DNA of 64,000 nucleotides from Mesobacillus subterraneus (GTDB lineage: Bacteria > Bacillota > Bacilli > Bacillales > Cytobacillaceae), in assembly GCF_023715485.1 (NCBI RefSeq), contig NZ_JAMBOF010000002.1:62001-126000 (forward strand), written 5' to 3'. Each line of letters opens with the position of its first letter. Position 1 is the first letter of the stretch. Shown here one piece after another: positions 39,901-47,682 of the stretch. The notes beneath the pieces were generated by a model. It did not search any database. It had not been told where the DNA came from and worked only from the letters and a program-made list of their open reading frames with translations. The position numbers and the translations under genes are program-made.

Positions 39901-40060
39901 TTATAGTGAAAAGATGAATTTGATAGCGTTAATAAAATTTTTATAGCGAAATTTTACTTTTTATAGCGAAATTTTACTTTTTATAGCGAAAATCCCATTT
40001 TTATAGCGAAAAATTATTTTTTATAGCGAAAATGAAGATTTTATAGCGAACTGGAAATTC
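39901..40060. repeat. Degenerate tandem array, exact 20-bp period, core TTATAGCGAA
   Basis: Eight units start at 39901, 39921, 39941, 39961, 39981, 40001, 40021 and 40041. The ten-base core TTATAGCGAA is perfect in six units and varied in the first two, while the second half of each unit is A/T-rich and varied. It lies between the uppP stop and the terminator of the HesB-like gene. Confidence 0.92.
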
Positions 40061-40089
40061 GACCGTGTTTTTTCCAGTTTCTTAACCAA

Positions 40090-40119
40090 AAAATGCACAC
40101 CAACTAAGGTGTGCATTTT
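40090..40119 (-). terminator. Rho-independent terminator of the HesB-like gene
   Basis: ATGCACACC / GGTGTGCAT stem with a 6-base loop and A/T tracts on both sides, 11 bases past the stop codon at 40130. It may also stop uppP transcripts. Confidence 0.85.
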
Positions 40120-40129
40120 TTCATGAATA

Positions 40130-40405
40130 TTAGCAGCCGCCGTCTCCGCCCATGAGGACTAAGCCTTCACGGTACTCGTCGTATTCAAGCGCCATGCCTT
40201 CAGTATAGTCGACGATATTGGATTCAATCGCAACCTGGATTTCATTGATTACCGTTACATGATCATCTTCTTCCGGCTCCTCCAGAGCCAGACCAATCTG
40301 CGGGCCTCCTCAGCCAAAGCCGCCGAAGTAGACACGAATACCATTTGCGTTGCGCTCTGCGAGGATTTCTTTAAGAATGTCGCGCGCTTTATCTGAAATT
40401 TGCAT
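40130..40405 (-). CDS. HesB/IscA-like predicted selenoprotein (in-frame UGA = Sec32)
   Basis: Reading from the ATG at 40405 gives MQISDKARDILKEILAERN, then NGIRVYFGGFG, an in-frame TGA (40310-40312), then GGPQIGLALEEPEEDD and on to EGLVLMGGDGGC and a TAA. The product is 91 residues if UGA is read as selenocysteine. HesB/IscA-type proteins have a conserved Cys exactly here, in GFGCGGP. No other stop or frameshift is present. An 8-bp hairpin with loop UGGAG lies 26-30 bases after the UGA, where bacterial SECIS elements occur. HesB-like proteins are a known selenoprotein family. The gene has its own ribosome site (GGAAACGAGAG) and terminator. A simple nonsense mutation is the alternative. Confidence 0.85.
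40272..40292 (-). promoter_or_regulatory. SECIS-like hairpin in the HesB-like selenoprotein mRNA
   Basis: The mRNA segment UCUGGCUC pairs with GAGCCGGA (8 bp, one G-U), closing the loop UGGAG. The loop starts 26 bases after the UGA and has G in its second position, as bacterial SECIS elements require. It lies inside the coding region. Confidence 0.7.
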
Positions 40406-40572
40406 TCTCTCGTTTCCTTTCTGAATTAAATCTGTCTATTGCTTAGTTTACCATGGTATGAAAAAGAAATACACAATACTGCCCGGAGTATTTTGTGAAG
40501 GTTTAATTTGGAAATGAATTTCCGTAATTAAGAAAATCCTTCCTTTTCCCGTACGAATTGTGAACGAATCCT

Positions 40573-40620
40573 GATAAAAATATGATAAAACTAAACAAAA
40601 CTAAACAAAACCACACAAAC
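40573..40620 (+). promoter_or_regulatory. Direct-repeat region upstream of the tungstate regulator
   Basis: AAAACTAAAC is repeated at 10-base spacing (AAAACTAAACAAAACTAAAC), followed by the variant AAAACCACAC, 60-100 bases before the regulator start. It may be an operator or curved promoter DNA; no protein can be assigned. Confidence 0.35.
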
Positions 40621-40682
40621 ATTATATCTTTCTACCAAATATTCTAATATATTTAATTTATGAAGAAAAGGAGGGAATCTTT

Positions 40683-41606
40683 TTGCAAATATATACGCCG
40701 GATGAAATCGCCTCCATGCTGAAGATTTCAAAACATACAGTCTATGAAATGATCAAGCGCGGCGACCTTGCTGCTTTTAAAGTTGGCAATAAAATGCGGA
40801 TTGAAGAAAGCGAGTTTGAAAGATACAAAACGAGTATGTCAGCATCGCCAGCAAAAGCGCAGGATGGTTCACAGACTAACACACTAAATACCTTGCAGCT
40901 TGCGGGAAGCCATGACTTTCTTGTCGAGCAGCTTGTTAAGTACATAGCTTCAGAGGGAACCGGGTTTTCGATCACTCCTTCCTACATCGGAAGCCTGGAA
41001 GGGTTGATGATGCTTTATCGCGGCAGCGCAGACATTGCCGCCGTTCACTTGCTCGACCCTGCATCTCAGCAGTACAATCTTCCCTTCATCCGCCAGCTGT
41101 TTGTCCATGAGCCAATCACGGTCATGAGGCTCGCTTCAAGGGAGCAGGGCTTGATTGTAGCCAAAGGGAATCCAAAAAGGATTACAGGAGTCAAAGACTT
41201 TATCAGGAATGATGTGACGATAGTCAATCGCCAAAAGGGTGCGGGGACCCGATTCTTGCTCGATTCCTTTCTTGCGAATGAAAACCTGGAACCCTCAACT
41301 GTAAAAGGCTATGAAAAAGAAGAATGGAATCATTTGGGTGCAGCAGCACATATCAGCCGGGGAACTGCCGATGCTGCTTTCGGGATCAGGTGCGCGGCAA
41401 GCCAGCTCGGCCTGGATTTCATTCCGCTCACTAAAGAGCAATTTGACCTTGTTTTCCGCTGGACACCGGAAAACAAAGCAGCATTGGAGCACTTGATCGA
41501 CTTGATCCAGCTTACTAATTTTAAGGAAAGCATTGCAGACCTTGAGGGCTATGATGCTGAAGATTTCGGAAAAATCATTTATGGACACCAATTATCGGAG
41601 GTATAA
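40683..41606 (+). CDS. One-component regulator: excisionase-type HTH fused to a periplasmic-binding-like domain
   Basis: The first about 55 residues form an excisionase/MerR-type helix-turn-helix (YTPDEIASMLKISKHTVYEM, then IKRGDLAAFKVGNKMRIEE). Residues about 75-300 form a PBP-like ligand domain of the molybdate/tungstate-binding type (ITGVKDFIRNDVTIVNRQKGAGTR). There is no signal peptide, so it should sense ligand in the cytoplasm. It starts at a TTG with a strong GGAGG eight bases before. It lies 3 bases before tupA, so it probably regulates tungstate uptake. Ligand identity is inferred from context. Confidence 0.85.
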   Translation: MQIYTPDEIASMLKISKHTVYEMIKRGDLAAFKVGNKMRIEESEFERYKTSMSASPAKAQDGSQTNTLNTLQLAGSHDFLVEQLVKYIASEGTGFSITPSYIGSLEGLMMLYRGSADIAAVHLLDPASQQYNLPFIRQLFVHEPITVMRLASREQGLIVAKGNPKRITGVKDFIRNDVTIVNRQKGAGTRFLLDSFLANENLEPSTVKGYEKEEWNHLGAAAHISRGTADAAFGIRCAASQLGLDFIPLTKEQFDLVFRWTPENKAALEHLIDLIQLTNFKESIADLEGYDAEDFGKIIYGHQLSEV

Positions 41607-41609
41607 AAC

Positions 41610-42470
41610 ATGAAGCTTAAGCATTTGATCTCCCTCTTGCTTGTACTTATGTTCGTCTTTGTAACAGGGTGTTCTGATTCATCTACATCGGAAGCAGAAA
41701 AACAGCCTGCCCCTAAAGCGGAAAGACCCGACTTGATTCTTGCTACAACTACGAGCACACAGGACAGCGGCCTGCTTGATGTCTTGCGTCCTGAATTTGA
41801 AAAGAAGCACAATTATAATCTGAAAATCATTGCCGTTGGAACAGGCCAGGCGCTTGAAATGGGAACCCGCGGCGAAGCGGATGTCCTGCTGGTGCACGCC
41901 CCTGCGGCTGAAGAAGAACTTGTTAAAAGCGGAGATGCCATCAACCGCCAGAAGGTCATGTACAATGACTTCATCCTTGTCGGTCCAGCTGAAGACCTGG
42001 CAAAAGTGAAAGGCTTATCCGTACCAGAGGCATTGAAGAAAATCACGGAATCAAAAGCTTCCTTCGTATCACGCGGTGATGATTCCGGTACACATAAAAA
42101 AGAGCTTGAGCTTTGGAAGAGATCTTCTCTGGACCCAAAAACTCTTGGCGATGCTTATATCGAAGCAGGACAAGGAATGGGCGCGACACTTCAGATTGCT
42201 TCAGAGAAAAAAGGCTATACGTTGACAGACCGCGCTACTTTCCTTGCGCAGAAGAAGAACATGCCTGACACTGAAATCGCAGTTGAAGGAGACGAAAGCC
42301 TGCTGAATATTTATCACGTAATGCAGGTTAACAACGAAAAACATGAAAAAGTGAATGCAGAAGGTGCGAAAGCATTTGTTGAATTCATGATTTCAGAAGA
42401 TACAATGAAGATGGTCAAAGAATTCGGCGTGGATGAGTACGGCGAGCCTCTCTTCTTCCTTTTTGAGTAA
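41610..42470 (+). CDS. tupA: Tungstate-binding lipoprotein TupA
   Basis: This 286-residue substrate-binding lipoprotein has a signal peptide with lipobox VTGC (cysteine about residue 21). The oxyanion-binding motif TTTSTQDSGLLD (about 46-57) and VGTGQALEMG (about 76) are typical of TupA, the high-affinity tungstate binder; SRGDDSGTHKKE and AGQGMG are further family segments. It forms an operon with the regulator upstream and with tupB and tupC. A MITE-like fragment starts directly at its stop codon. Confidence 0.92.
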   Translation: MKLKHLISLLLVLMFVFVTGCSDSSTSEAEKQPAPKAERPDLILATTTSTQDSGLLDVLRPEFEKKHNYNLKIIAVGTGQALEMGTRGEADVLLVHAPAAEEELVKSGDAINRQKVMYNDFILVGPAEDLAKVKGLSVPEALKKITESKASFVSRGDDSGTHKKELELWKRSSLDPKTLGDAYIEAGQGMGATLQIASEKKGYTLTDRATFLAQKKNMPDTEIAVEGDESLLNIYHVMQVNNEKHEKVNAEGAKAFVEFMISEDTMKMVKEFGVDEYGEPLFFLFE

Positions 42471-42547
42471 GGCCCTATTTGTAAGCGTTGTTGCTTTTAC
42501 AATCTCTTTAAAAGCTGCTCGGCAAAGGAGCAGCTCGAAAAAAGGTC
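42471..42547. repeat. MITE-like element, copy D (short)
   Basis: GGCCCTATTTGTAAGCGTTG then TTGCTTTTAC at the left end matches the terminal repeat of copies A-E and begins at the first base after the tupA stop. The right end (TCGAAAAAAGGTC) is divergent. An internal hairpin AGCTGCTC / GAGCAGCT may attenuate readthrough into tupB. Confidence 0.5.
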
Positions 42548-42615
42548 GCTTCAATCTTTGCTTCGCTAGGTTATAATTTTACTAAGTAAAAAATTAGAAA
42601 GAAAGTCTGATTGCC

Positions 42616-43314
42616 ATGGAACTTTTACTAGAAGGATTTAAAAAAGCGATAGAGATGATTTTGTCGGGTGACCGGGAGATTCTGGAAATCACCTTGCTGA
42701 CTCTGCGGGTATCGATCACAGCAGTCTTGATCAGCACATTTATTGGTGTCCCTGCTGGAATGCTGCTCGGGCTCTCCAAGTTTCCCGGAAGGAAATTCAT
42801 TCTTGCACTAATCAATATTGGCATGGGTCTCCCTCCTGTTGTCGCCGGGCTTTGGATCACTCTTTTCCTCTGGCGGTCAGGCCCGCTTGGCGAATTTTCC
42901 TGGCTCTATACCCCAACAGCCATTATCATGGCACAGGTTCTAGTATCGCTGCCGATCGTCACTGCTTTGACAAGCACGGCTTTTCAGCAGATCAATCCTA
43001 AAATGATATTGCAGGTGAAGGCGTTAGGGGCGACGAAGTTCCAGTTATACTGGATTCTAATGAAAGAGGTCAAGCTTGCTCTCCTTGCGGCTGTAATTGC
43101 CGGCTTCGGCAGGATCATCGCCGAGGTTGGTGCTGCCATGATGGTCGGCGGCAATATCAGCGGCGACACAAGAATCTTGACCACCTCGATTGTTATGGAG
43201 GTTTCGAAAGGCAATTTTGATGTGGCGCTTGCCCTATCGTTCATCCTGATGGCATTGGCGTTCGTCATCACTTTTAGCTTAACTTACTTACAGCAAAGGA
43301 AGCGGAGCATATGA
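42616..43314 (+). CDS. tupB: Tungstate ABC transporter permease TupB
   Basis: This 232-residue permease with about five to six membrane helices has the EAA loop QVKALGATKFQLYWILMKEV (about 135-154). It belongs to the TupB/WtpB-like branch with the N-terminal EITLLTLRVSITAVLISTFIG. It is the membrane channel of the TupABC importer. Its end overlaps tupC by 4 bases; the gap to tupA (145 bases) holds a MITE-like insert. Confidence 0.92.
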   Translation: MELLLEGFKKAIEMILSGDREILEITLLTLRVSITAVLISTFIGVPAGMLLGLSKFPGRKFILALINIGMGLPPVVAGLWITLFLWRSGPLGEFSWLYTPTAIIMAQVLVSLPIVTALTSTAFQQINPKMILQVKALGATKFQLYWILMKEVKLALLAAVIAGFGRIIAEVGAAMMVGGNISGDTRILTTSIVMEVSKGNFDVALALSFILMALAFVITFSLTYLQQRKRSI

Positions 43315-44042
43315 CCCCTCTGATCACTGTTAAAAATTTAGAAGTGAGGGCCGGAAAAAAAGTGCTTCTCTCGATTCCTCATTTTGAAATTCAAGAGGGT
43401 GAAGTGCTTGGCATCATGGGTCCGAATGGCGCTGGAAAAAGCACTTTAATAAAAGCACTGGCACTGTTGGAGCATCCTGCTCACGGTACTATTATTTTAA
43501 AAGATAAAGATATTACGAAAGAAATGACGCTGGAGATGAGGAGAAAGTTCGCTGTCGCGATGCAGCAGCCGCTTCTCCTTGATACATCAGTCTATCAAAA
43601 TATCGCAGTCGGCTTGAAGCTGCGTAAGCTTCCCCGCCAGGAAATCAAAAGCAAGGTTTCTTATTGGCTCGAAAAATTCCAGATCAGCCATCTCGCAAAA
43701 AAGCATGCTTATCATCTATCAGGCGGAGAGGCCCAGCGCGTGAATCTAGCGAGGGCGATGGTGCTGGAACCCGAAATTCTTTTCCTTGATGAACCCTTCT
43801 CTGCCCTGGATTTTCCCACCAAGATACAATTATTGAAGGATATCAAATCGATCATCCAACAGACAAAAACGACGACTGTTTTTGTCAGCCACGATCTTAT
43901 GGAGCTAAAATATCTAGCTGAAAACCTGGCGATTTTGATGGATGGCGAACTGAAACAAAGCGGTCCTGCAGAAGAAGTGCTGTCATCCCCAAACCCTTCC
44001 ACTACCGCATTTATTAATGATTGGAAAACACTTTTAAATTAG
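43311..44042 (+). CDS. tupC: Tungstate ABC transporter ATP-binding protein TupC
   Basis: This is a 243-residue ABC ATPase: Walker A GPNGAGKSTL (about 38-47), signature LSGGEAQRVNLARAM (about 136-150), Walker B ILFLDEPFSALD and the switch histidine in FVSHDLMELKYL. It lacks the C-terminal TOBE domain seen in ModC, which fits TupC. It overlaps tupB by 4 bases and is followed by a strong terminator. Confidence 0.93.
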   Translation: MTPLITVKNLEVRAGKKVLLSIPHFEIQEGEVLGIMGPNGAGKSTLIKALALLEHPAHGTIILKDKDITKEMTLEMRRKFAVAMQQPLLLDTSVYQNIAVGLKLRKLPRQEIKSKVSYWLEKFQISHLAKKHAYHLSGGEAQRVNLARAMVLEPEILFLDEPFSALDFPTKIQLLKDIKSIIQQTKTTTVFVSHDLMELKYLAENLAILMDGELKQSGPAEEVLSSPNPSTTAFINDWKTLLN

Positions 44043-44048
44043 TTTTTC

Positions 44049-44082
44049 ACAGCATGGATGAAAAGCTCCATGCTGTTTTTTT
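44049..44082 (+). terminator. Rho-independent terminator of the tup operon
   Basis: ACAGCATGG / CCATGCTGT with a 10-base loop and TTTTTTTT, 7 bases after the tupC stop. Confidence 0.9.
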
Positions 44083-44140
44083 TATGCTCAGAAAAAGGAT
44101 ATTTACATGTTTTGTCAAATGTTATTCTATAAAACCATTA

Positions 44141-44288
44141 GGCTCTTTTCGTAAATTTGTTGCTTTTCCACTCAAAAACAAAATTTTTATCCTATTCTTG
44201 GTTCAGAAACTGCTTGATAAGAGCTCGAAGCAAGATAGGTGCGCGTAAAAGCTTGTTTTGAAAAACAACAAAAAATTCGAAGATAGCC
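44141..44288. repeat. MITE-like element, copy E
   Basis: This 148-bp segment has matching ends: left GGCTCTTTTCGTAAATTTG then TTGCTTTTC; right end inverse GGCTATCTTCGAA then TTTGTTGTTTTTC. Its interior shares ATTCTTGGTTCAGAA with copy A. It has no coding capacity. The last bases lie 24 bp before the next gene. Confidence 0.65.
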
Positions 44289-44312
44289 CACCAAAAAAAG
44301 GAGTCCTCTTAG

Positions 44313-44783
44313 ATGGCAATTGATATGGATTTTACGACACATAAGCAAATGGCGATCGATTTGTTCAACCTTACTTGGGATTTGATTGAAAAGAAAGACC
44401 GGACAGAGAGTGAAGACGATACGATGGTCTACGCAGCGAACGCGTCGCGTTACCATTGGGGAGTAGTCGGCACGCCGTTGAATTTTGCCAGAGGAGAATG
44501 GCAGATTTCCAGAGTATATGCGATAGTGGGCAGAGCTGAACCAGCCTTGCATCACGCAAATAAATCAATACAATTATGCCTCGAACAGGACCTTGGCGCT
44601 TTCGACCTCGGATTCGCCTATGAAGCGATGGCGCGGGCTTACGCAGTGGCAGGCGATGCCGCCGAACAGGACCGATATCTGGAATTGGCGTTACAGACAG
44701 CTGAAAAAGTGGATAATGAAGAAAATAAAAACTGGCTTTTGAAGAATATTAAGGCTGCCAGCACTGGTGTGATCCCAGTCTAA
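44313..44783 (+). CDS. Hypothetical protein with TPR-like helices
   Basis: This 156-residue cytoplasmic protein is not recognised by name. The helical segments WQISRVYAIVGRAEPALHHA and FAYEAMARAYAVAGDAAEQD look like two tetratricopeptide-type helix pairs; the N-terminus contains NASRYHWGVVG. It has a GGAG ribosome site. It follows MITE copy E and precedes an SDR gene on the same strand, 45 bases away. A protein-protein interaction role is possible. Confidence 0.75.
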   Translation: MAIDMDFTTHKQMAIDLFNLTWDLIEKKDRTESEDDTMVYAANASRYHWGVVGTPLNFARGEWQISRVYAIVGRAEPALHHANKSIQLCLEQDLGAFDLGFAYEAMARAYAVAGDAAEQDRYLELALQTAEKVDNEENKNWLLKNIKAASTGVIPV

Positions 44784-44827
44784 ACTCTTTTTTTTGCTGA
44801 ACTACTACTGTACATAGGGGTGTGACG

Positions 44828-45580
44828 ATGAAATATGCAGTAATAACCGGCGCTTCGAGGGGACTCGGGGCATCTGCCGCAAAACGATTGATTTCTGAAG
44901 GAATCCATGTCATTTCTGTTGCGAGAAATGAAAACAGTGATTTAAAACAAGCAGCTGACAAGGCTGGAAGCGGCTATATGCATTTCAGCTGCGACCTTGC
45001 ATCAGCAGAGCAGGTCCAGAGTGTTTTCACCGAAATTGCTGAGGCCGTCTCCAAGGATGCAGAGCTTGTGTATGTCATCAATAATGCTGGGGTGATCGAG
45101 CCGATCGAGGTAGCTGGCGAAATTGATCCTGCTTTGGTTCAAAACAATGTGCAGGTCAATTTATCTGCACCAGTTATCATCAGCAATCTATTTTTACAAA
45201 AAGCGAGGGAAACCGGCTTAAAAGCAATCATCGCCAACGTGACTTCAGGTGCTGCTGAACGTCCGATCCACGGCTGGAGCATTTATTGCAGCACGAAGGC
45301 CGCTGTCAATATGTTCACAATGACTGCAGGCCTCGAACTTGCCGGTAATGGAAGCAGCAGCAAAATCATCGCCTTCAGCCCCGGAATCATGGATACCGAC
45401 ATGCAGGCAACGATTCGTTCTTCAAACGAGGAGGCCTTCGCCGAACTGGAGACCTTCAAGAAATATAAAGAAGGCGGCAGCCTCCGCAGTCCTGACACTG
45501 TGGCTGGAGCGCTTGTAAAATTAATTTTGGGCACCAATCTCGAAAACGGGAAGATTTATAAGGTTAATGATCTGTTATAA
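44828..45580 (+). CDS. Short-chain dehydrogenase/reductase, YueD-like (S)-benzoin-forming type
   Basis: This is a 250-residue SDR with the NADP-binding motif TGASRGLGASAA (about 7-18), NNAGVIEP (about 84-91), and the catalytic tyrosine and lysine in WSIYCSTKAAVNMF. The overall pattern resembles YueD and the sepiapterin/benzil reductases of Bacillus. The physiological substrate is unknown. The ATG at 44828 has AGGGG upstream and is preferred to the GTG at 44822. Confidence 0.88.
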   Translation: MKYAVITGASRGLGASAAKRLISEGIHVISVARNENSDLKQAADKAGSGYMHFSCDLASAEQVQSVFTEIAEAVSKDAELVYVINNAGVIEPIEVAGEIDPALVQNNVQVNLSAPVIISNLFLQKARETGLKAIIANVTSGAAERPIHGWSIYCSTKAAVNMFTMTAGLELAGNGSSSKIIAFSPGIMDTDMQATIRSSNEEAFAELETFKKYKEGGSLRSPDTVAGALVKLILGTNLENGKIYKVNDLL

Positions 45581-45586
45581 ATGTAA

Positions 45587-45612
45587 TAAGCGAAGGAGAT
45601 CCTTCGCTTTTT
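45587..45612. terminator. Bidirectional terminator between SDR and histidine kinase genes
   Basis: AAGCGAAGG / CCTTCGCTT with a 4-base loop and TTTTTT, between converging stops at 45580 and 45612. Confidence 0.85.
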
Positions 45613-46985
45613 TATATTTCATGTTTTGGAAAAAGGATCGTGAAGCTACTTCCGTTTTCAAGTTCACTTTCCACGCTTATTTTACCTTTATGGGCTTCTA
45701 CGAGGGCTTTAACAATCGAAAGCCCGATGCCCACTCCGCCAGTTTTCCTGTCGCGGGACTTATCACCTCGGTAAAAGCGTTCAAATATATGGGGCAAATC
45801 CTGGCTGGATATGCCCATTCCTTTATCTTGAATCCGAAAACCGGCCATCTGCTCCTCTTCTACAGCTGAGATTGTAACCTCACCCTTTTCCGGAGTATAT
45901 TTCAAAGCATTATTAACGATATTCGTAAGAATCTGGACCACTTTATCACGATCACCGAGGAACCAAAGGCTCTTCCCGGGGAGAATAACATTTAATCCAA
46001 CCTCTTTTTGCCTGAACGCTGGAATGACTAACTCTTGCATTGCCTGTAAGAGTGCCCCTGCTTCTATTTCGGTCTTCTCAAGACGGATTTGCGGATTCTC
46101 TGCTGCCAGCAATTTTTCCAGTTCATTCACGAGGCGGACGAGCCTCATCAGTTCATTATGGCTTTGCTTCAGCCTTTCGGGCGTTGGCTGCCATATCCCA
46201 TCCTGGAAGGCCTCGATCTGGCTGCGCAATGTCGCCAGGGGCGTTCGCAATTCATGTGCCAGGTCCCCGGTGAACTCTTTTCGCAGACGTTCTTCCTTTT
46301 CAAGTGACATCGCTAAATCATTGAAGGCAATGCCAAGCTGTTTCATTTCCAGCGATAAATTATCCAATGGCACCCGGACATTCTGTTTATGATGGGTCAG
46401 CTCTTCAACTGCTGCGGCCAGGCTCTTGAGTCCTGAAGTCAGCCTCTTCGAAAAAAGCATACTGAAAAACAGCGCGAGAATGATCGTCAATGCTACGGCA
46501 ATCACAAGGTACTTCTGGATTTTTTGTAAAAATACATACTCGCTGTCTATAAAACCCTTAGGATAATAAACCTTCAACTTCCCAACTGCTTTACCCTCAA
46601 TCTTGATCGTTTCTGTTGACGTCAGCCAATTATCTTCTTGATATGGATTGTTTTCAAATCCGATCCCCTCCAAAATGCCGAGCAGGGTGGTCGAGTCCAT
46701 AAGCAGTATTTCATTTGGCGTATACAGCTTATAGTATAGGCTGTCAGTCATGGCCTGTTCATGCAGCAGCTGTGAGACCCGCTCGCCAGTAAAGGTTCCA
46801 TGCTCTTTGTATTCCAATCTCAACGCATTGATCAGCTGTTCGATCCGCTCCGTGCGATTCTCGTTGATATAATGATTGAAACTCGCCTCGAACCCCCACT
46901 GCAGGCTGAAGCTGACGACAAGAATTCCTGTCAGCGACACCAGCAGGAAATAGAACAGGATTTTAGAACGCAGCGTTTTTAGCAT
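45612..46985 (-). CDS. Sensor histidine kinase (two-component system)
   Basis: This 457-residue membrane kinase has TM1 (about 7-28), an extracytoplasmic sensor region, TM2 (about 158-178), HAMP, HisKA with the phospho-histidine in DLAHELRTPLA, and HATPase_c with NIVNNALKYTP, IQDKGMGIS and VGIGLSIVKALV. The ATG at 46985 has GGAGG upstream and lies within the end of the response regulator gene (23-base overlap), so the pair is coupled. The signal is unknown; it resembles ResE/BaeS-type kinases. Confidence 0.92.
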   Translation of the reverse strand: MLKTLRSKILFYFLLVSLTGILVVSFSLQWGFEASFNHYINENRTERIEQLINALRLEYKEHGTFTGERVSQLLHEQAMTDSLYYKLYTPNEILLMDSTTLLGILEGIGFENNPYQEDNWLTSTETIKIEGKAVGKLKVYYPKGFIDSEYVFLQKIQKYLVIAVALTIILALFFSMLFSKRLTSGLKSLAAAVEELTHHKQNVRVPLDNLSLEMKQLGIAFNDLAMSLEKEERLRKEFTGDLAHELRTPLATLRSQIEAFQDGIWQPTPERLKQSHNELMRLVRLVNELEKLLAAENPQIRLEKTEIEAGALLQAMQELVIPAFRQKEVGLNVILPGKSLWFLGDRDKVVQILTNIVNNALKYTPEKGEVTISAVEEEQMAGFRIQDKGMGISSQDLPHIFERFYRGDKSRDRKTGGVGIGLSIVKALVEAHKGKISVESELENGSSFTILFPKHEI

Positions 46986-47682
46986 CAGGAACTCCTCCAA
47001 ATTTATAGCCCATTCCAAAAACAGTCAGGATATATTTTGGATCACGTGCATCGATTTCAATTTTTTTGCGGAGATTCTTGATATGCGTATCGATGCTTCG
47101 CTCATATCCCTCATAAGAAAATCCGTCCTCCTGGATTTTTTCAAGAAGGTCCAGCCTGCTGTATACCCGTCCAGGATACTTTGCCATGTTTGAAAGAAGC
47201 CGGTATTCAATCGGGGTAACACTTATGTTTGCTTTATGAAGTAGAATTTCTTTTTTTATATCATCGATGATCAGCTCTTGCTGGTTAAATGATATTTGAT
47301 CACCAGCAGGCTTGGGTTTGTGTACCCGCCGTAAAATTGCCTGGATCCGCACTACAACTTCGCGCGGACTGAAAGGTTTCGTCACATAATCATCAGCACC
47401 GATGACGATTCCGTTAATTTTTTCATCTTCACCTGACTTAGCGGTGAGCATAAGGATGGGCACATCTGATTCCTTGCGGAGCAGCCTGCATATCTCCTCC
47501 CCGGAAATGTCCGGCAGCATCAGATCGAGAACAATCAAATCAGGTTGTATGGTGCCAGCCTTCCTTAGAGCGTCAAGTCCATTTTCCGATTTAAAAACCT
47601 GATAGCCTTCCTTAACTAAATAAGCCTCCAGGACCTCGCTGATCATCGTTTCATCGTCCACAAGCAAAATTGTCCGGCACAT
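46963..47682 (-). CDS. OmpR/PhoB-family response regulator
   Basis: This 239-residue response regulator has a receiver domain with the phospho-acceptor Asp in LIVLDLMLPDISG (about residue 52) and the lysine in YVTKPFSPREV. The C-terminal winged-helix DNA-binding domain carries VTPIEYRLLSNMAKYPG and DTHIKNLRKKIEID. The ATG at 47682 has GGAGGG at good spacing; the ATG at 47688 is too near. It is first in the operon with the kinase. Confidence 0.93.
   Translation of the reverse strand: MCRTILLVDDETMISEVLEAYLVKEGYQVFKSENGLDALRKAGTIQPDLIVLDLMLPDISGEEICRLLRKESDVPILMLTAKSGEDEKINGIVIGADDYVTKPFSPREVVVRIQAILRRVHKPKPAGDQISFNQQELIIDDIKKEILLHKANISVTPIEYRLLSNMAKYPGRVYSRLDLLEKIQEDGFSYEGYERSIDTHIKNLRKKIEIDARDPKYILTVFGMGYKFGGVPDAKNAAF

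Noticed and set aside
40310-40312. HesB-like gene as a plain pseudogene with a nonsense mutation
   Set aside because: The stop is UGA at the one residue replaced by Sec in known HesB-like selenoproteins, the rest of the frame is intact and a SECIS-like hairpin is in place. Kept as the alternative to test.
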